Source: Irregularibacter muris (GTDB taxonomy: Bacteria; Bacillota; Clostridia; Eubacteriales; Garciellaceae). From it: DNA of 64,000 bases. The translations under genes and the position numbers were made by a program. Each line of letters starts with the position of its first letter. The first letter of the stretch is position 1. Positions 7,792-15,701 of this stretch are shown here, piece by piece. The DNA is taken from contig NZ_JANKAS010000007.1 in assembly GCF_024622505.1 (NCBI RefSeq), positions 111,776 through 175,775 of the forward strand, read 5' to 3'. Under the pieces are notes generated by a model. It was not told the DNA's origin and ran no database searches. It was given only the letters and a program-made list of their open reading frames with translations.

Positions 7792-10435
7792 AAAGAACTT
7801 GAAGTTTGGTGATGTTTTCTTTGCTGAGTTGAACCAGGATGCCTATCTAAAGAAAATATATGAAGACATATTATACAATTACGCTATCAAGGTCTTTGGA
7901 TTTAATAAACGCCGGAAGCGCGAGATACCGATAAAGGATGCTCTCGCTTTTGCAGATCTACTTTCAAAATCCAATCATGCAACACTTTACGATTCCCAAA
8001 AAATGTGGGCACAAGAAATAGTCACAATGTTGCATTATATTTACCCCGAAGACGAGAAGGTCTCTTATATAGCTGGTTCTGTACTATCAAGCATTGGTAA
8101 TTATCAGGGTACGAATATTGTTAAATCATCGTTTGATGGAGTTGGCACTCTTGATAAAATTTTCGCGGGTTACAAAAAGGAATATTATACAATCCCGGCG
8201 GACCCCGAAAAGCAGTTTATGAGTGCTCAAAAAATCGTGTATGACCATTTTGCCGATGAGTATTACAGTTACTCTGGCCCAACGTCTATGGGTAAATCTT
8301 ACATAATGAGGATGTTCATCAAGCAACAGATTTTTTCTGGTGTCAAAAATAATTTTGCGCTTGTTGTGCCAACGAAAGCTTTAATTAATGAGGTTCGAAT
8401 AAAGATAACAGATGACTTGCAGTATATGTTACATGAGAATAACTATCACATTGTAACAGCTGCAGGAGATGCTGTATTAATGAAAAATTCCGAAGAAAAC
8501 AGTGAACGAAGATATATTTTTATCATGACTCCGGAACGGTTGCTCTATCTCCTTATTAATGAACAAAATATTCAGCTTGACTACTTGTTTATTGATGAGG
8601 CCCATAAGCTTTCTGGTGCTGATAATCGAAGCCCTTTTTATTACCAAATTGTTCATATGCTTTCAGAACGAGAGCATAGACCGCACTTTGTTTTTGCGTC
8701 TCCTAATGTTCCTAATCCTGAAATATATTTAAGTTTGATAGCTGGCGTGGAATCAAATGAGTCGAAAAAGCAAAAACTCGCGTCATCTTTTTCCCCTGTT
8801 TCTCAAGTTAAGTTTTTAATTAATCTAGATGACAATGAGGTAGATGTATATAATGAGCATACAAAGGAAACGGTGCCTTTAACATCTATAGCACTTGAAG
8901 ACGCGGACTTGACAGATGTGCTTCTCCGCTTTGAAAAGGATGATAAAGGTGTGGAAAGACAGTGTATTATATACTTCCCTTCTACCCGTAAGACAGTAGT
9001 AGCGGCAAGAGATTTTGCTGCTAATCGTGTTGAAAAGAGTAATGATAAAGAGCTGATAGAACTCGCTAAAGACATAAAGAATGATATACATGGAGATTAC
9101 TATTTAGCTGAACTTATTTCCAAGGGCATTGCATATCATATAGGTTACTTGCCAGCGTCTATTCGTCAGAGAATAGAAGATTTGTTCCGTGCAGGTTCTA
9201 TAACGGCATTATTCTGTACAAGTACGCTTGTTGAAGGTGTTAATTTGCCAGCTGACAATTTGTTTATTACAGACTTTAAAAATGGCAGCAAGCATATGAA
9301 AGCTGTAGATTTCCGTAACCTTATCGGCCGTGTTGGACGCTTGGAATACAATCTTTATGGCAATGTATTTCTAGTCGCGAGTAGTGAAAAAGCAAATGAA
9401 AAATATGTAACCCTGCTTCAGGAGGACATAGCACCACAGACATTGTCTATTGAAAAAGGACTTACAAAACCACAAAAGCAAAATGTTATAGAAGCCCTTT
9501 TACATGGAACAGTGGAGCTTGTAAAATATCCAGAAAAGCAGTCAGCAGATTCGTATGATCTAATGCGCAAATTTGCAATCATTCTCTTAAATGATATTTT
9601 GAAAAATCGCAATAGTCGTGTTAGGCAAGAATTTCGGCAGCTAATGAAACCGGGAGACGAAGATAAGATCAGAGCTCTTTTTGCTTCCAACGAAGAATAC
9701 ATCCAGGACGATGATATAACAATATCTGTTGACCAGTCAGAGTCCTTGCATCAAGCAATTTCACAAAACGGGCTTGAGTTCCCTGCGGTTGACGAACAAG
9801 GTAACTTTGATTCAGTACAATTACTGGCGTTTCTGGAGCGTCTATGCAGAATATTTAAATGGGAGATATATGAATCTGAAACTTTAGGACATGTAGGCAA
9901 ATATTCCAAGAAGCATGGTAGGCTTAGCTGGTATGCTGTTATTTTAAGCCAGTGGGTACAAGGTGACGGTCTAAACAAAATAATGTTTCAGGCTATTAGT
10001 TATAAGCAGCGTAATCCAGAAAACGCTCTGTATATCGATAACAACTACGTTGACTACAATGACTCTCGTGAACATAGAAATATAGTTATTTCTGATGTGC
10101 TCAGTGTTATTGATAAAGTCATTCTTTTCAAAATATCAAACTATTTTTTGAAAGTATCAAAGGCTTATAAAGAAATAAGACAGGTTGAAAAGGTCCCTAA
10201 TGACTGGTATGAGTTTGTTGAGTATGGTTCTACGAATAAAAAAATAATAAATATCCAGAAACATGGTTTTTCACGTGAGTCATCTCTTTATATTTTAAAT
10301 CATGGAAAAGACTATATTGCGCAGACTGAGCCTGAATTAAAACTAAAAAAGAGTCTGTTAGAATGTTCAAATGAAGGCGTGAAGAAAGATGCCGCAATCA
10401 TCAAATACAACATACCAGACTTATTTGTAGATTAG
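7781..10435 (+). CDS. hamB: Hachiman system DEAD/DEAH-box helicase HamB
   Basis: This 884-residue superfamily 2 helicase has Walker A GPTSMGKS near residue 167, DEAH (FIDEAHK) near 272, a FASPN motif III near 306 and the motif VI block RNLIGRVGRL near 513, followed by a long helical C-terminal region. In Hachiman, HamB is the ATP-dependent DNA sensor that restrains HamA. ATG 7781 is preferred over the in-frame GTG 7772 because AAGGTGA at 7769 fits as its ribosome site. The start lies inside the end of hamA, typical of obligate partners. The gene ends at a bidirectional terminator that separates the defence block from the prophage. Family is clear from motifs; the system name follows from the pairing with DUF1837. 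Confidence 0.85.
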   Translation: MADKKNLKFGDVFFAELNQDAYLKKIYEDILYNYAIKVFGFNKRRKREIPIKDALAFADLLSKSNHATLYDSQKMWAQEIVTMLHYIYPEDEKVSYIAGSVLSSIGNYQGTNIVKSSFDGVGTLDKIFAGYKKEYYTIPADPEKQFMSAQKIVYDHFADEYYSYSGPTSMGKSYIMRMFIKQQIFSGVKNNFALVVPTKALINEVRIKITDDLQYMLHENNYHIVTAAGDAVLMKNSEENSERRYIFIMTPERLLYLLINEQNIQLDYLFIDEAHKLSGADNRSPFYYQIVHMLSEREHRPHFVFASPNVPNPEIYLSLIAGVESNESKKQKLASSFSPVSQVKFLINLDDNEVDVYNEHTKETVPLTSIALEDADLTDVLLRFEKDDKGVERQCIIYFPSTRKTVVAARDFAANRVEKSNDKELIELAKDIKNDIHGDYYLAELISKGIAYHIGYLPASIRQRIEDLFRAGSITALFCTSTLVEGVNLPADNLFITDFKNGSKHMKAVDFRNLIGRVGRLEYNLYGNVFLVASSEKANEKYVTLLQEDIAPQTLSIEKGLTKPQKQNVIEALLHGTVELVKYPEKQSADSYDLMRKFAIILLNDILKNRNSRVRQEFRQLMKPGDEDKIRALFASNEEYIQDDDITISVDQSESLHQAISQNGLEFPAVDEQGNFDSVQLLAFLERLCRIFKWEIYESETLGHVGKYSKKHGRLSWYAVILSQWVQGDGLNKIMFQAISYKQRNPENALYIDNNYVDYNDSREHRNIVISDVLSVIDKVILFKISNYFLKVSKAYKEIRQVEKVPNDWYEFVEYGSTNKKIINIQKHGFSRESSLYILNHGKDYIAQTEPELKLKKSLLECSNEGVKKDAAIIKYNIPDLFVD

Positions 10436-10445
10436 AAATGAGATA

Positions 10446-10486
10446 AGGCCTCTGAAGGATTAAGTTCCCTCAGAGGTCTTTTTTAA
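10446..10486. terminator. Bidirectional Rho-independent terminator between hamB and the phage polymerase gene
   Basis: A GGCCTCTGA arm at 10447 pairs with TCAGAGGTC near 10469-10477 and is followed by six T residues on the plus strand. The converging genes hamB (plus) and the phage DNA polymerase (minus, stop at 10483) both end here, so the hairpin can serve both directions. It marks the likely left edge of the prophage transcription units. Confidence 0.8.
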
Positions 10487-12474
10487 TCTTTCTTATAAAA
10501 CATTGTCTCATAGCCATCGGCTCTAAGAGCCAACCCCTTTATCCAGGGTGGCGTTCGTCCCATCTGCTCACAAACTGCTTTAAGGGAAACACCTATGCTG
10601 CACTCAATAATCAACTCGTCATGGACGTGACCACAGATAAAGCAATGACGGAGTGTTTTCATAGCGTATGCCAGGATATCTCGGCTGATTGCCTGTACAA
10701 TATTTTCCGTAAACTTCGGGCCATAACTTTCGATGCGTTCCCACTTCTTAGTGTTGCCGGTTCCTTCGTAGGTGACAGACTCACCGCCGAACTGGTTTTG
10801 TTCGATCTTAGGTTTTACATAGGAAAGCCTCCTGCCGGAAGGAAGCTCAATAAACAGCATCCCCTTCTGGTAATAGAAATTAAGGCCATGTGTTTTGGTA
10901 TGTGTTCTTAAGCGAACTGCCTCTTTAATATTTCTGTCAATATCCCACCACAGCTTTGTAATCTTCGGGTTTGACGCTCTCCAAGAATCAACCAGCGGCT
11001 GCAATTCGTCTTCAGTAAGGCCCATTTCCAACGCACCCATAGACTTAAGTGCTCCAACACTGCCGCCATATCCAAGTGCCAATTCTGCGATTTTACCTTT
11101 TTGCCGAAGGTGGCTATTTACACCATGCTTTTCAACCGGTACATGGAACATAGCAGAAGCAGAAGCGCAGTAGATATCACCATTGCTTTCAAATACATCT
11201 AATCTCCATTGCTCTTTTGCTAAGAAGGACAGAACCCTAGCCTCGATAGCACTGAAGTCGCTCACAATAAATTTGTATCCTGACCTTGGAATAAAAGCGG
11301 TTCGGATAAGCTGAGAGAGTGTATCCGGCACATCTTCATAAAGAAGTTTCACTGCATCATAATCTCCAAGCCTTACAAGAGACCTTGCATCTTCCAAATC
11401 AGGGATATGATTTTGAGGTAAGTTCTGTAATTGTATATGCCTGCCTGCCCAGCGACCAGAACGGGAGGCGCCATAATATTGGAACATGCCGCGAGCCCTG
11501 CCATCTAAACAGACAGTGTTCTGCATGGCCTGATACTTTTTAACGCTACTTTTTGCAAGCTGCTGGCGAAGTTGAAGCACGTCGCGTTGTTCCTCCGGCG
11601 CAGTCTTTATAAGAGCTGCGACATTCTTTTTCCCAAGCGACTCGGTCTCAACACCATTATCAGAAAGCCACTGTTTTACCTGAACGACGCTGTTTGGATT
11701 ATCAAGATTGGTAAGCTCCTTCATTGCAGCAGTAAGTTCTTCTTTGGATTTCTCATCGAAGATGATGGCATTTTTAACGACACCCATATCAAGTAGGATG
11801 CCTCTGTCATTAATCTCTTGATCCAGATGGTATTCGTCCCATACAAACTCAGGTACGGGATAGCTTTCTAGTCGCTTCTTAATTGCCTGTTCCACCTCAA
11901 CATCTCGGATATTGTATTTCTTAAATAAGGACCATTTGGTTATATCATGTTCAGGCAGATTACGAGTGCGGCCACTATTTGCTTTGGTAGGCTTGCATGG
12001 AACGCAGAAATATTTGATAAGGTCTTTGCATTCTTTTAGCTTATGTTCACCGAGCTTAAGAACTGTGCCTACACCTTCAAGGGAAAGAGGTAAGCCCATA
12101 TAAGCAGACCATATCATGCTGCAGCGCCATGAAGATGGGTTAAGGTAACCTTTAACTGAGTCCTCTGGGATGCTGTAGCTATTAAACTTATCCGGGTAGT
12201 GCTTACGAAGCCAATTTGATAAACAGACACGTTCGAAGGAAGCGTTAAAGGCCCATTTAGTTATATTTTCATCGGTTAATGCATTTAGTATATCTTCTGG
12301 GACTTTCTCCCCTAAGGCTAAGTCAATAATGTGTACCTCACCGCCATTAATTGCGTAACCAAACAGGAGGACTTCAAAGCTCGGAGATTCTGCATAGCGA
12401 TAGACGCCACACTTACCAAGGTCCACATCTGAGTAAGTTTCAAGGTCAAGAGAAAGTGTTTTTATATCTTCCAT
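10483..12474 (-). CDS. Phage family A DNA polymerase
   Basis: A 663-residue polymerase that replicates the phage genome. The N-terminal 3'-5' proofreading domain starts at once with LSLDLETYSD (the DxE of Exo I at residues 10-12). Polymerase motif A (VSDFSAIEAR, about residue 400), motif B (RQKGKIAELALGYGG) and motif C (HVHDE near 616-620) follow in order. There is no 5'-3' exonuclease domain, as usual for phage PolA-type enzymes. It is the last gene of a minus-strand operon with DUF2800 and DUF2815, the standard companions of this polymerase in Clostridia phages. The operon runs opposite to the primase module, which I read as an inversion. The ATG at 12474 has GGAGGA just upstream. Confidence 0.93.
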   Translation of the reverse strand: MEDIKTLSLDLETYSDVDLGKCGVYRYAESPSFEVLLFGYAINGGEVHIIDLALGEKVPEDILNALTDENITKWAFNASFERVCLSNWLRKHYPDKFNSYSIPEDSVKGYLNPSSWRCSMIWSAYMGLPLSLEGVGTVLKLGEHKLKECKDLIKYFCVPCKPTKANSGRTRNLPEHDITKWSLFKKYNIRDVEVEQAIKKRLESYPVPEFVWDEYHLDQEINDRGILLDMGVVKNAIIFDEKSKEELTAAMKELTNLDNPNSVVQVKQWLSDNGVETESLGKKNVAALIKTAPEEQRDVLQLRQQLAKSSVKKYQAMQNTVCLDGRARGMFQYYGASRSGRWAGRHIQLQNLPQNHIPDLEDARSLVRLGDYDAVKLLYEDVPDTLSQLIRTAFIPRSGYKFIVSDFSAIEARVLSFLAKEQWRLDVFESNGDIYCASASAMFHVPVEKHGVNSHLRQKGKIAELALGYGGSVGALKSMGALEMGLTEDELQPLVDSWRASNPKITKLWWDIDRNIKEAVRLRTHTKTHGLNFYYQKGMLFIELPSGRRLSYVKPKIEQNQFGGESVTYEGTGNTKKWERIESYGPKFTENIVQAISRDILAYAMKTLRHCFICGHVHDELIIECSIGVSLKAVCEQMGRTPPWIKGLALRADGYETMFYKKD

Positions 12475-12487
12475 AACATCCTCCTTT

Positions 12488-12524
12488 CAAAAGAATAAGG
12501 GCGGCAGCAGGAGTGCCACCGCCC
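12488..12524 (-). terminator. Possible weak terminator or attenuator in the replication operon
   Basis: GGGCGG (12499-12504) and CCGCCC (12519-12524) form a GC-rich hairpin, followed on the minus strand by TTATTCTTTT. It lies between the small membrane gene and the polymerase gene and could reduce readthrough into the polymerase. The T tract is interrupted, so termination is probably partial. Confidence 0.4.
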
Positions 12525-12530
12525 AAGCAA

Positions 12531-12683
12531 TTAAAACTTATCAAGTGTATCAAAGTTTTTCTTTGCTTTTTCTTTCTTGTGCTTTTTGATGGCGTCATTA
12601 ATTTCAGTTACGACCCAGAATAGGGCTCCGATGATAAACACGCCGTATAAAGTAATAAGTTCAATAACAAGAATAGTTTCCAT
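12531..12683 (-). CDS. Small phage membrane protein (50 aa)
   Basis: This short frame encodes 50 residues with one hydrophobic segment (about residues 4-27, ending FIIGALFWVV) followed by a strongly basic Lys-rich cytoplasmic tail (KKHKKEKAKK, residues 33-42). The ATG at 12683 has GAGGTGA at a good distance upstream. It lies in the replication operon between DUF2815 and the polymerase gene with no overlap. The topology suggests a single-pass inner-membrane protein with a nucleic-acid- or phospholipid-binding tail. I recognise no family. The strong ribosome site and operon position support a real gene; the function is unknown. Confidence 0.6.
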   Translation of the reverse strand: METILVIELITLYGVFIIGALFWVVTEINDAIKKHKKEKAKKNFDTLDKF

Positions 12684-12753
12684 ATGATTCACCTCATTTC
12701 TTTAATTGTCTCAGGTGGCAGGTTTTCCTACCACCCGGATTGTCAGTTACTGT

Positions 12754-13317
12754 TTAGGAAAGGAAGTCTTCGTCATCCTCAGTAGCGAAGTCATCCTCGG
12801 CGTTAGACTTGCCGCCGAGATGCTCGCCATCACGGATCTTCTGAAGGTTATTAAGGGAACAAGCGATACCCTTATTTCCGTTGGTGTTGAATGCGTAGAA
12901 ATTTACACTAGCACGACCATAAACACCAGAATAAATCTCAGAGCGCTCAATGATAGGCTGGCGGTCTGCATCTACGATGCCAGGAGCAGAGCTGTTGTTG
13001 GCATTCATAAAGTAGGCGTTTGCGTAAGTGGGGTCATCAGGACGTTCCACATCGCCATCACGAAGAGGAGTCTTAAGGGTTGCAAGAGGTGGTACTGTAC
13101 GACCATTGCCTTTGAGCTTGCCTTCGCCTTCGTGGTAAGCCGCTTCTATTGCAGCTTTAATCTTAGCGATGGTCTTCGTGTCGGACTTAGGAATAATGAG
13201 AGATACACTGTACTTAGGGGTGCCACCATTTATGGATTTAGGCTCCCATGCATTCACATAGCTCCAACGGGTATCAGGGCCAGTAACTACTTTTAACGGA
13301 TTAACTGTCTTTGTCAT
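12754..13317 (-). CDS. DUF2815 family protein, probable phage single-stranded DNA-binding protein
   Basis: A 187-residue acidic protein whose start (near residues 8-20, VVTGPDTRWSYVNAW) and middle (NFYAFN, residues about 147-152) match the DUF2815 family, which accompanies phage family A polymerases and DUF2800 nucleases. The C-terminus is an acidic tail (ATEDDEDFLS), the hallmark of SSB-type proteins that recruit partners through it. I infer a role in coating single-stranded DNA during phage replication. It lies between the nuclease gene upstream and the small membrane gene downstream in the minus-strand operon. AGGAGG precedes the ATG at 13317. Confidence 0.8.
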   Translation of the reverse strand: MTKTVNPLKVVTGPDTRWSYVNAWEPKSINGGTPKYSVSLIIPKSDTKTIAKIKAAIEAAYHEGEGKLKGNGRTVPPLATLKTPLRDGDVERPDDPTYANAYFMNANNSSAPGIVDADRQPIIERSEIYSGVYGRASVNFYAFNTNGNKGIACSLNNLQKIRDGEHLGGKSNAEDDFATEDDEDFLS

Positions 13318-13331
13318 GATTTATTTCCTCC

Positions 13332-14456
13332 TTAATTTTCATCAAAATCTTCAAATGCTGAGTTATATTCAGGTCTCTTGTCATCAGCGGTAACAAGGAC
13401 CGGTTTTCCGGGCGGCTTAAAGGTTAGCCCACCTAGAATATCTTCAAATGTTTTCTTGCCGAGAAGTGCTGTCATGGCTGTGATGCCGAGCAGTTTCTTC
13501 TCATATGGGTCTCTACCAGCTGCAATAACAACATCAGCTACTGCAGATTCGTCTGTGTACTTTCTGTTAGAACGACCAGAGACTACTTTGAAACCTTCAA
13601 ACTTGGTACCGTTCAGAGCTTCATTCAGAGCATAATCCTTGACATCATTTACCCAAGATACCAACTCATCAGCTTTTGTAAGGATTGCTGCGATCTCGTC
13701 GTTATCGAGAGTAGCGGGTTCTTCGAAATCATACTTTGCAAGCTCCAGATTGTATTCAGCACGCTTCCTGCAGGTTGCTTTAGCCTTACAAAACTGGCAG
13801 TGCTCGCCAGCCTTGTATTCGCCCTCGCCTTTGATAGCAAGCTGTGCAGTAGGAGTTAATACTTCCTCAGCCCACTTGATTAGTTCGCTCTTAGAGATGC
13901 TGTACTCGCTAATGTTTTCTCTACGCGGCTGATAGATGATCAGGTGGATATTGTCGATGTCGTAAATGCCATCGAAAAGAGCCAGGCCTCCAAGTGCATA
14001 GCAGAACATTTGTGGATTTCTTTCCGCTGATACCTTGATTCCAAGTCCGTATTTATAGTCAATTACGGTAAGAGTGCCGTCTGCGATAATCAAACAGTCA
14101 ACATGGCCATAACCTTCTGGGACATATTTCGAGAAGTCGAGTTTCTGCTCAATAAGTATCTGAGGATCAGCACAGGTTTCTTTTGCTTTCTCAAGCTGTT
14201 CAAGTACAAAGGCTGCATAGTATTCAGCGTGGCTGTTCATTTCCTCATCATAGAAGCTTAAAGATTCGGTCGGGTCCTTTGTGTTAAGTCCCAGCAATTT
14301 TTCAAGCTTGTACTGCGCGAGTGTATGAGCATCAGTGCCTTCTTGTGCAAAGCTGCTGGACGCATCTTCAAACTTCTTACTAAGTAGCGCCGATGGTGGG
14401 CAAGCAATCCACTTGTGTGCGGACGAGGCTGAAAGCAGTGCATGTTTTACGCTCAT
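13332..14456 (-). CDS. DUF2800 Cas4/RecB-like iron-sulfur nuclease
   Basis: This 374-residue protein is a PD-(D/E)XK nuclease of the RecB/Cas4 type. An EGTDAH motif (Glu39, His44) is followed by Asp120 in HVDC and D133-Y-K135, the catalytic DxK. One cysteine near the N-terminus (Cys19) and three near the C-terminus (Cys220, Cys223, Cys229) form the AddB/Cas4 arrangement that binds a 4Fe-4S cluster. In phages of this type the protein is thought to process DNA ends for replication or recombination, next to DUF2815. Start ATG 14456 overlaps the stop of the upstream small gene by four bases, so translation is coupled. Key residues all appear present. Confidence 0.85.
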   Translation of the reverse strand: MSVKHALLSASSAHKWIACPPSALLSKKFEDASSSFAQEGTDAHTLAQYKLEKLLGLNTKDPTESLSFYDEEMNSHAEYYAAFVLEQLEKAKETCADPQILIEQKLDFSKYVPEGYGHVDCLIIADGTLTVIDYKYGLGIKVSAERNPQMFCYALGGLALFDGIYDIDNIHLIIYQPRRENISEYSISKSELIKWAEEVLTPTAQLAIKGEGEYKAGEHCQFCKAKATCRKRAEYNLELAKYDFEEPATLDNDEIAAILTKADELVSWVNDVKDYALNEALNGTKFEGFKVVSGRSNRKYTDESAVADVVIAAGRDPYEKKLLGITAMTALLGKKTFEDILGGLTFKPPGKPVLVTADDKRPEYNSAFEDFDEN

Positions 14457-14782
14457 TTAATTGCCTCCGCATCCGCAAGTAATGCGGCATACTGTGACGG
14501 GTCTACGCTGGAGAGCTTCTCCGCACCGTATTTTTTCAGAAGTCCCTTAAGCGCTTCTGTGTATCCGGATCTGGACATTTCTGCAAACTTCTTGCGAATA
14601 TCTAAGAACGAATACTCTGGTTTCGGTTCCTCTGTTGGTATTGCGGGTGCTTCCATAACATTTTCGGGCTCGTTACCTGTACTTGAGAAAATCTCTGCAA
14701 GCGAGTTAGCAATGTTAATGAGAGTTTTGCCGCAGTCCCTAAGTTCAGAAAGAACCTGACTAAGTTCACTCATCTTGCTCAT
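14453..14782 (-). CDS. Conserved phage protein (often labelled rRNA biogenesis protein rrp5)
   Basis: A 109-residue protein with a helical N-terminus (SELSQVLSELRDCGKTLI, a heptad-like pattern), an acidic Pro-Glu linker and a C-terminal module (DIRKKFAEMSRSGY ... LLKKYGAEKLSSVDPSQYA) that resembles a small helical binding domain. Homologues in Clostridia prophages are often given the misleading name rrp5; nothing here supports a ribosomal role. I use ATG 14782 because GGAGG lies just upstream; the longer frame to 14860 overlaps the previous gene. It is the gene before DUF2800 and overlaps it by four bases. A role in replication is inferred from position only. Confidence 0.7.
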   Translation of the reverse strand: MSKMSELSQVLSELRDCGKTLINIANSLAEIFSSTGNEPENVMEAPAIPTEEPKPEYSFLDIRKKFAEMSRSGYTEALKGLLKKYGAEKLSSVDPSQYAALLADAEAIK

Positions 14783-14942
14783 TTGGAGTACCTCCTTCCT
14801 TCTTTTCTTGTTCCTTTGCAGACAAGGCTTTGATTTTTTGAGCCAGTCTTTTGGATACAACGCTTATGGCTGTGAGGGTGTCAGCAAGTTCTTCATCCAG
14901 CTGATTATCTTTCGAAGCCTCTGCATTCGTCTGTGTCTGCAT
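14766..14942 (-). CDS. Small phage protein, first gene of the minus-strand replication operon
   Basis: A 58-residue hydrophilic protein with a Gln/Thr/Asn-rich start, a central helix (LADTLTAISVVSKRLAQKI) and a charged tail. The ATG at 14942 has GGGAGG upstream; the longer in-frame extension to 15128 runs through the promoter-like repeats and is rejected. It overlaps the next gene by 17 bases. It is the leader gene of the operon, 40-150 bases downstream of two copies of the phage TTCGTTCA-N13-TGTCCTGGGAYT element. Small proteins of this type often precede the rrp5-like gene in related prophages. Function unknown. Confidence 0.65.
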   Translation of the reverse strand: MQTQTNAEASKDNQLDEELADTLTAISVVSKRLAQKIKALSAKEQEKKEGGTPNEQDE

Positions 14943-14984
14943 CGTATTACCTCCCTTTCCGAGAGGATTTGTTCCCTCTCTAAT

Positions 14985-15017
14985 AGTCCCAGGACAGTTT
15001 TGTGTGGTTTGAACGAA
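14985..15017 (-). promoter_or_regulatory. Phage regulatory element, copy B (minus strand)
   Basis: Reads TTCGTTCA (15010-15017), exactly 13 bases, then TGTCCTGGGACT (14985-14996) on the minus strand, followed by ATTAGAGAGGG. A hairpin GAGAGG/CCTCTC lies just downstream and then the ribosome site of the first operon gene. The GTCC-TG-GGAC core is dyad symmetric. It is placed as the promoter or activator site of the minus-strand replication operon. Confidence 0.75.
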
Positions 15018-15062
15018 ATCTTTTTGCTTTTTTTTAGGCCACAATTTTTCATGTCCTTCACT

Positions 15063-15095
15063 AATCCCAGGACACTTAAAACGAAAATGAACGAA
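15063..15095 (-). promoter_or_regulatory. Phage regulatory element, copy C (minus strand, most diverged)
   Basis: TTCGTTCA (15088-15095), 13 bases, then TGTCCTGGGATT (15063-15074) on the minus strand. It differs from the other copies by one base in the core (GGGATT for GGGACT), and its downstream part reads AGTGAAGGA instead of TAGAGGG. It lies 78 bases upstream of copy B in the same orientation, so the minus-strand operon has two sites in tandem. Confidence 0.65.
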
Positions 15096-15161
15096 AAAAG
15101 ACGGCAGATTTTTCAGGTCTGCTGTCACTTATATAAGGAAGGAAAAATTTATTTTCAAAAG

Positions 15162-15194
15162 TTCGTTCAAAGCGGCGGTTTCTGTCCTGGGACT
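15162..15194 (+). promoter_or_regulatory. Phage regulatory element, copy A (plus strand)
   Basis: TTCGTTCA (15162-15169), 13 bases, TGTCCTGGGACT (15183-15194), then GGTAGAGGG. It faces right, 49 bases before the start of the DUF4406 gene, and would drive the plus-strand replication operon. Copies A, B and C lie in one 300-base divergent control region (14943-15242) that holds no gene. Confidence 0.75.
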
Positions 15195-15242
15195 GGTAGA
15201 GGGACTTTTATGCCGCTCGAATCTTAATAAGGAGGTTCGCTT

Positions 15243-15701
15243 ATGAACGAACAGATGAGATGTAAATATGGTACCGGCGGAGTGGACAAGAAAAACAGTG
15301 AAGGCTATCCCGACCCTACCGCATACGAGGCGCTGACAAACATTAAAAAGGAAGACAAGATCTTCAGGCCGCTTGTGTATATCTGCTCACCATATGCGGG
15401 TGATATCAAGAGAAACACTGAAAGGGCTAAACTTTATAGTCGCTTCGCTGTTATTGAAAGAAACGCTATCGCCTTTGCGCCACACCTGCTTTTTCCTTTA
15501 TATCTTTCAGATGATGATCCTGCGGAACGCGAGCTTGCACTGTTCATGGATATAGTCTTCTTAGGTAAATGCAATGAGCTGTGGGTGTTTGGCGAGTATA
15601 TCACGAAGGGCATGCAAATGGAGATTGATAAAGCAAAGAAGCGTCATATGACTATTCGCTATTTTACCGAGGATATGGAGGAGGTAGAAACATGCAACTA
15701 A
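15243..15701 (+). CDS. DUF4406-type nucleoside 2-deoxyribosyltransferase-like protein
   Basis: The 152-residue protein has the YICSPYAGD strand-loop near residue 45, typical of the DUF4406/nucleoside 2-deoxyribosyltransferase superfamily, a DxxxxxCNELWVFG strand near residue 105 and a Glu-containing helix (MQMEIDKA) near residue 125. Such proteins are common in phage replication operons, where they may act on nucleotide pools; the exact reaction is not known. ATG 15243 follows AAGGAGG at 15229. It is the first gene of the plus-strand operon behind element copy A, and the primase gene overlaps its end by 10 bases. Confidence 0.75.
   Translation: MNEQMRCKYGTGGVDKKNSEGYPDPTAYEALTNIKKEDKIFRPLVYICSPYAGDIKRNTERAKLYSRFAVIERNAIAFAPHLLFPLYLSDDDPAERELALFMDIVFLGKCNELWVFGEYITKGMQMEIDKAKKRHMTIRYFTEDMEEVETCN

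Noticed and set aside
12706..13296. Plus-strand open frame of 196 codons across the DUF2815 gene
   Set aside because: It is antisense to a recognised gene, has no ribosome site and reads as low-complexity translation without a family pattern.
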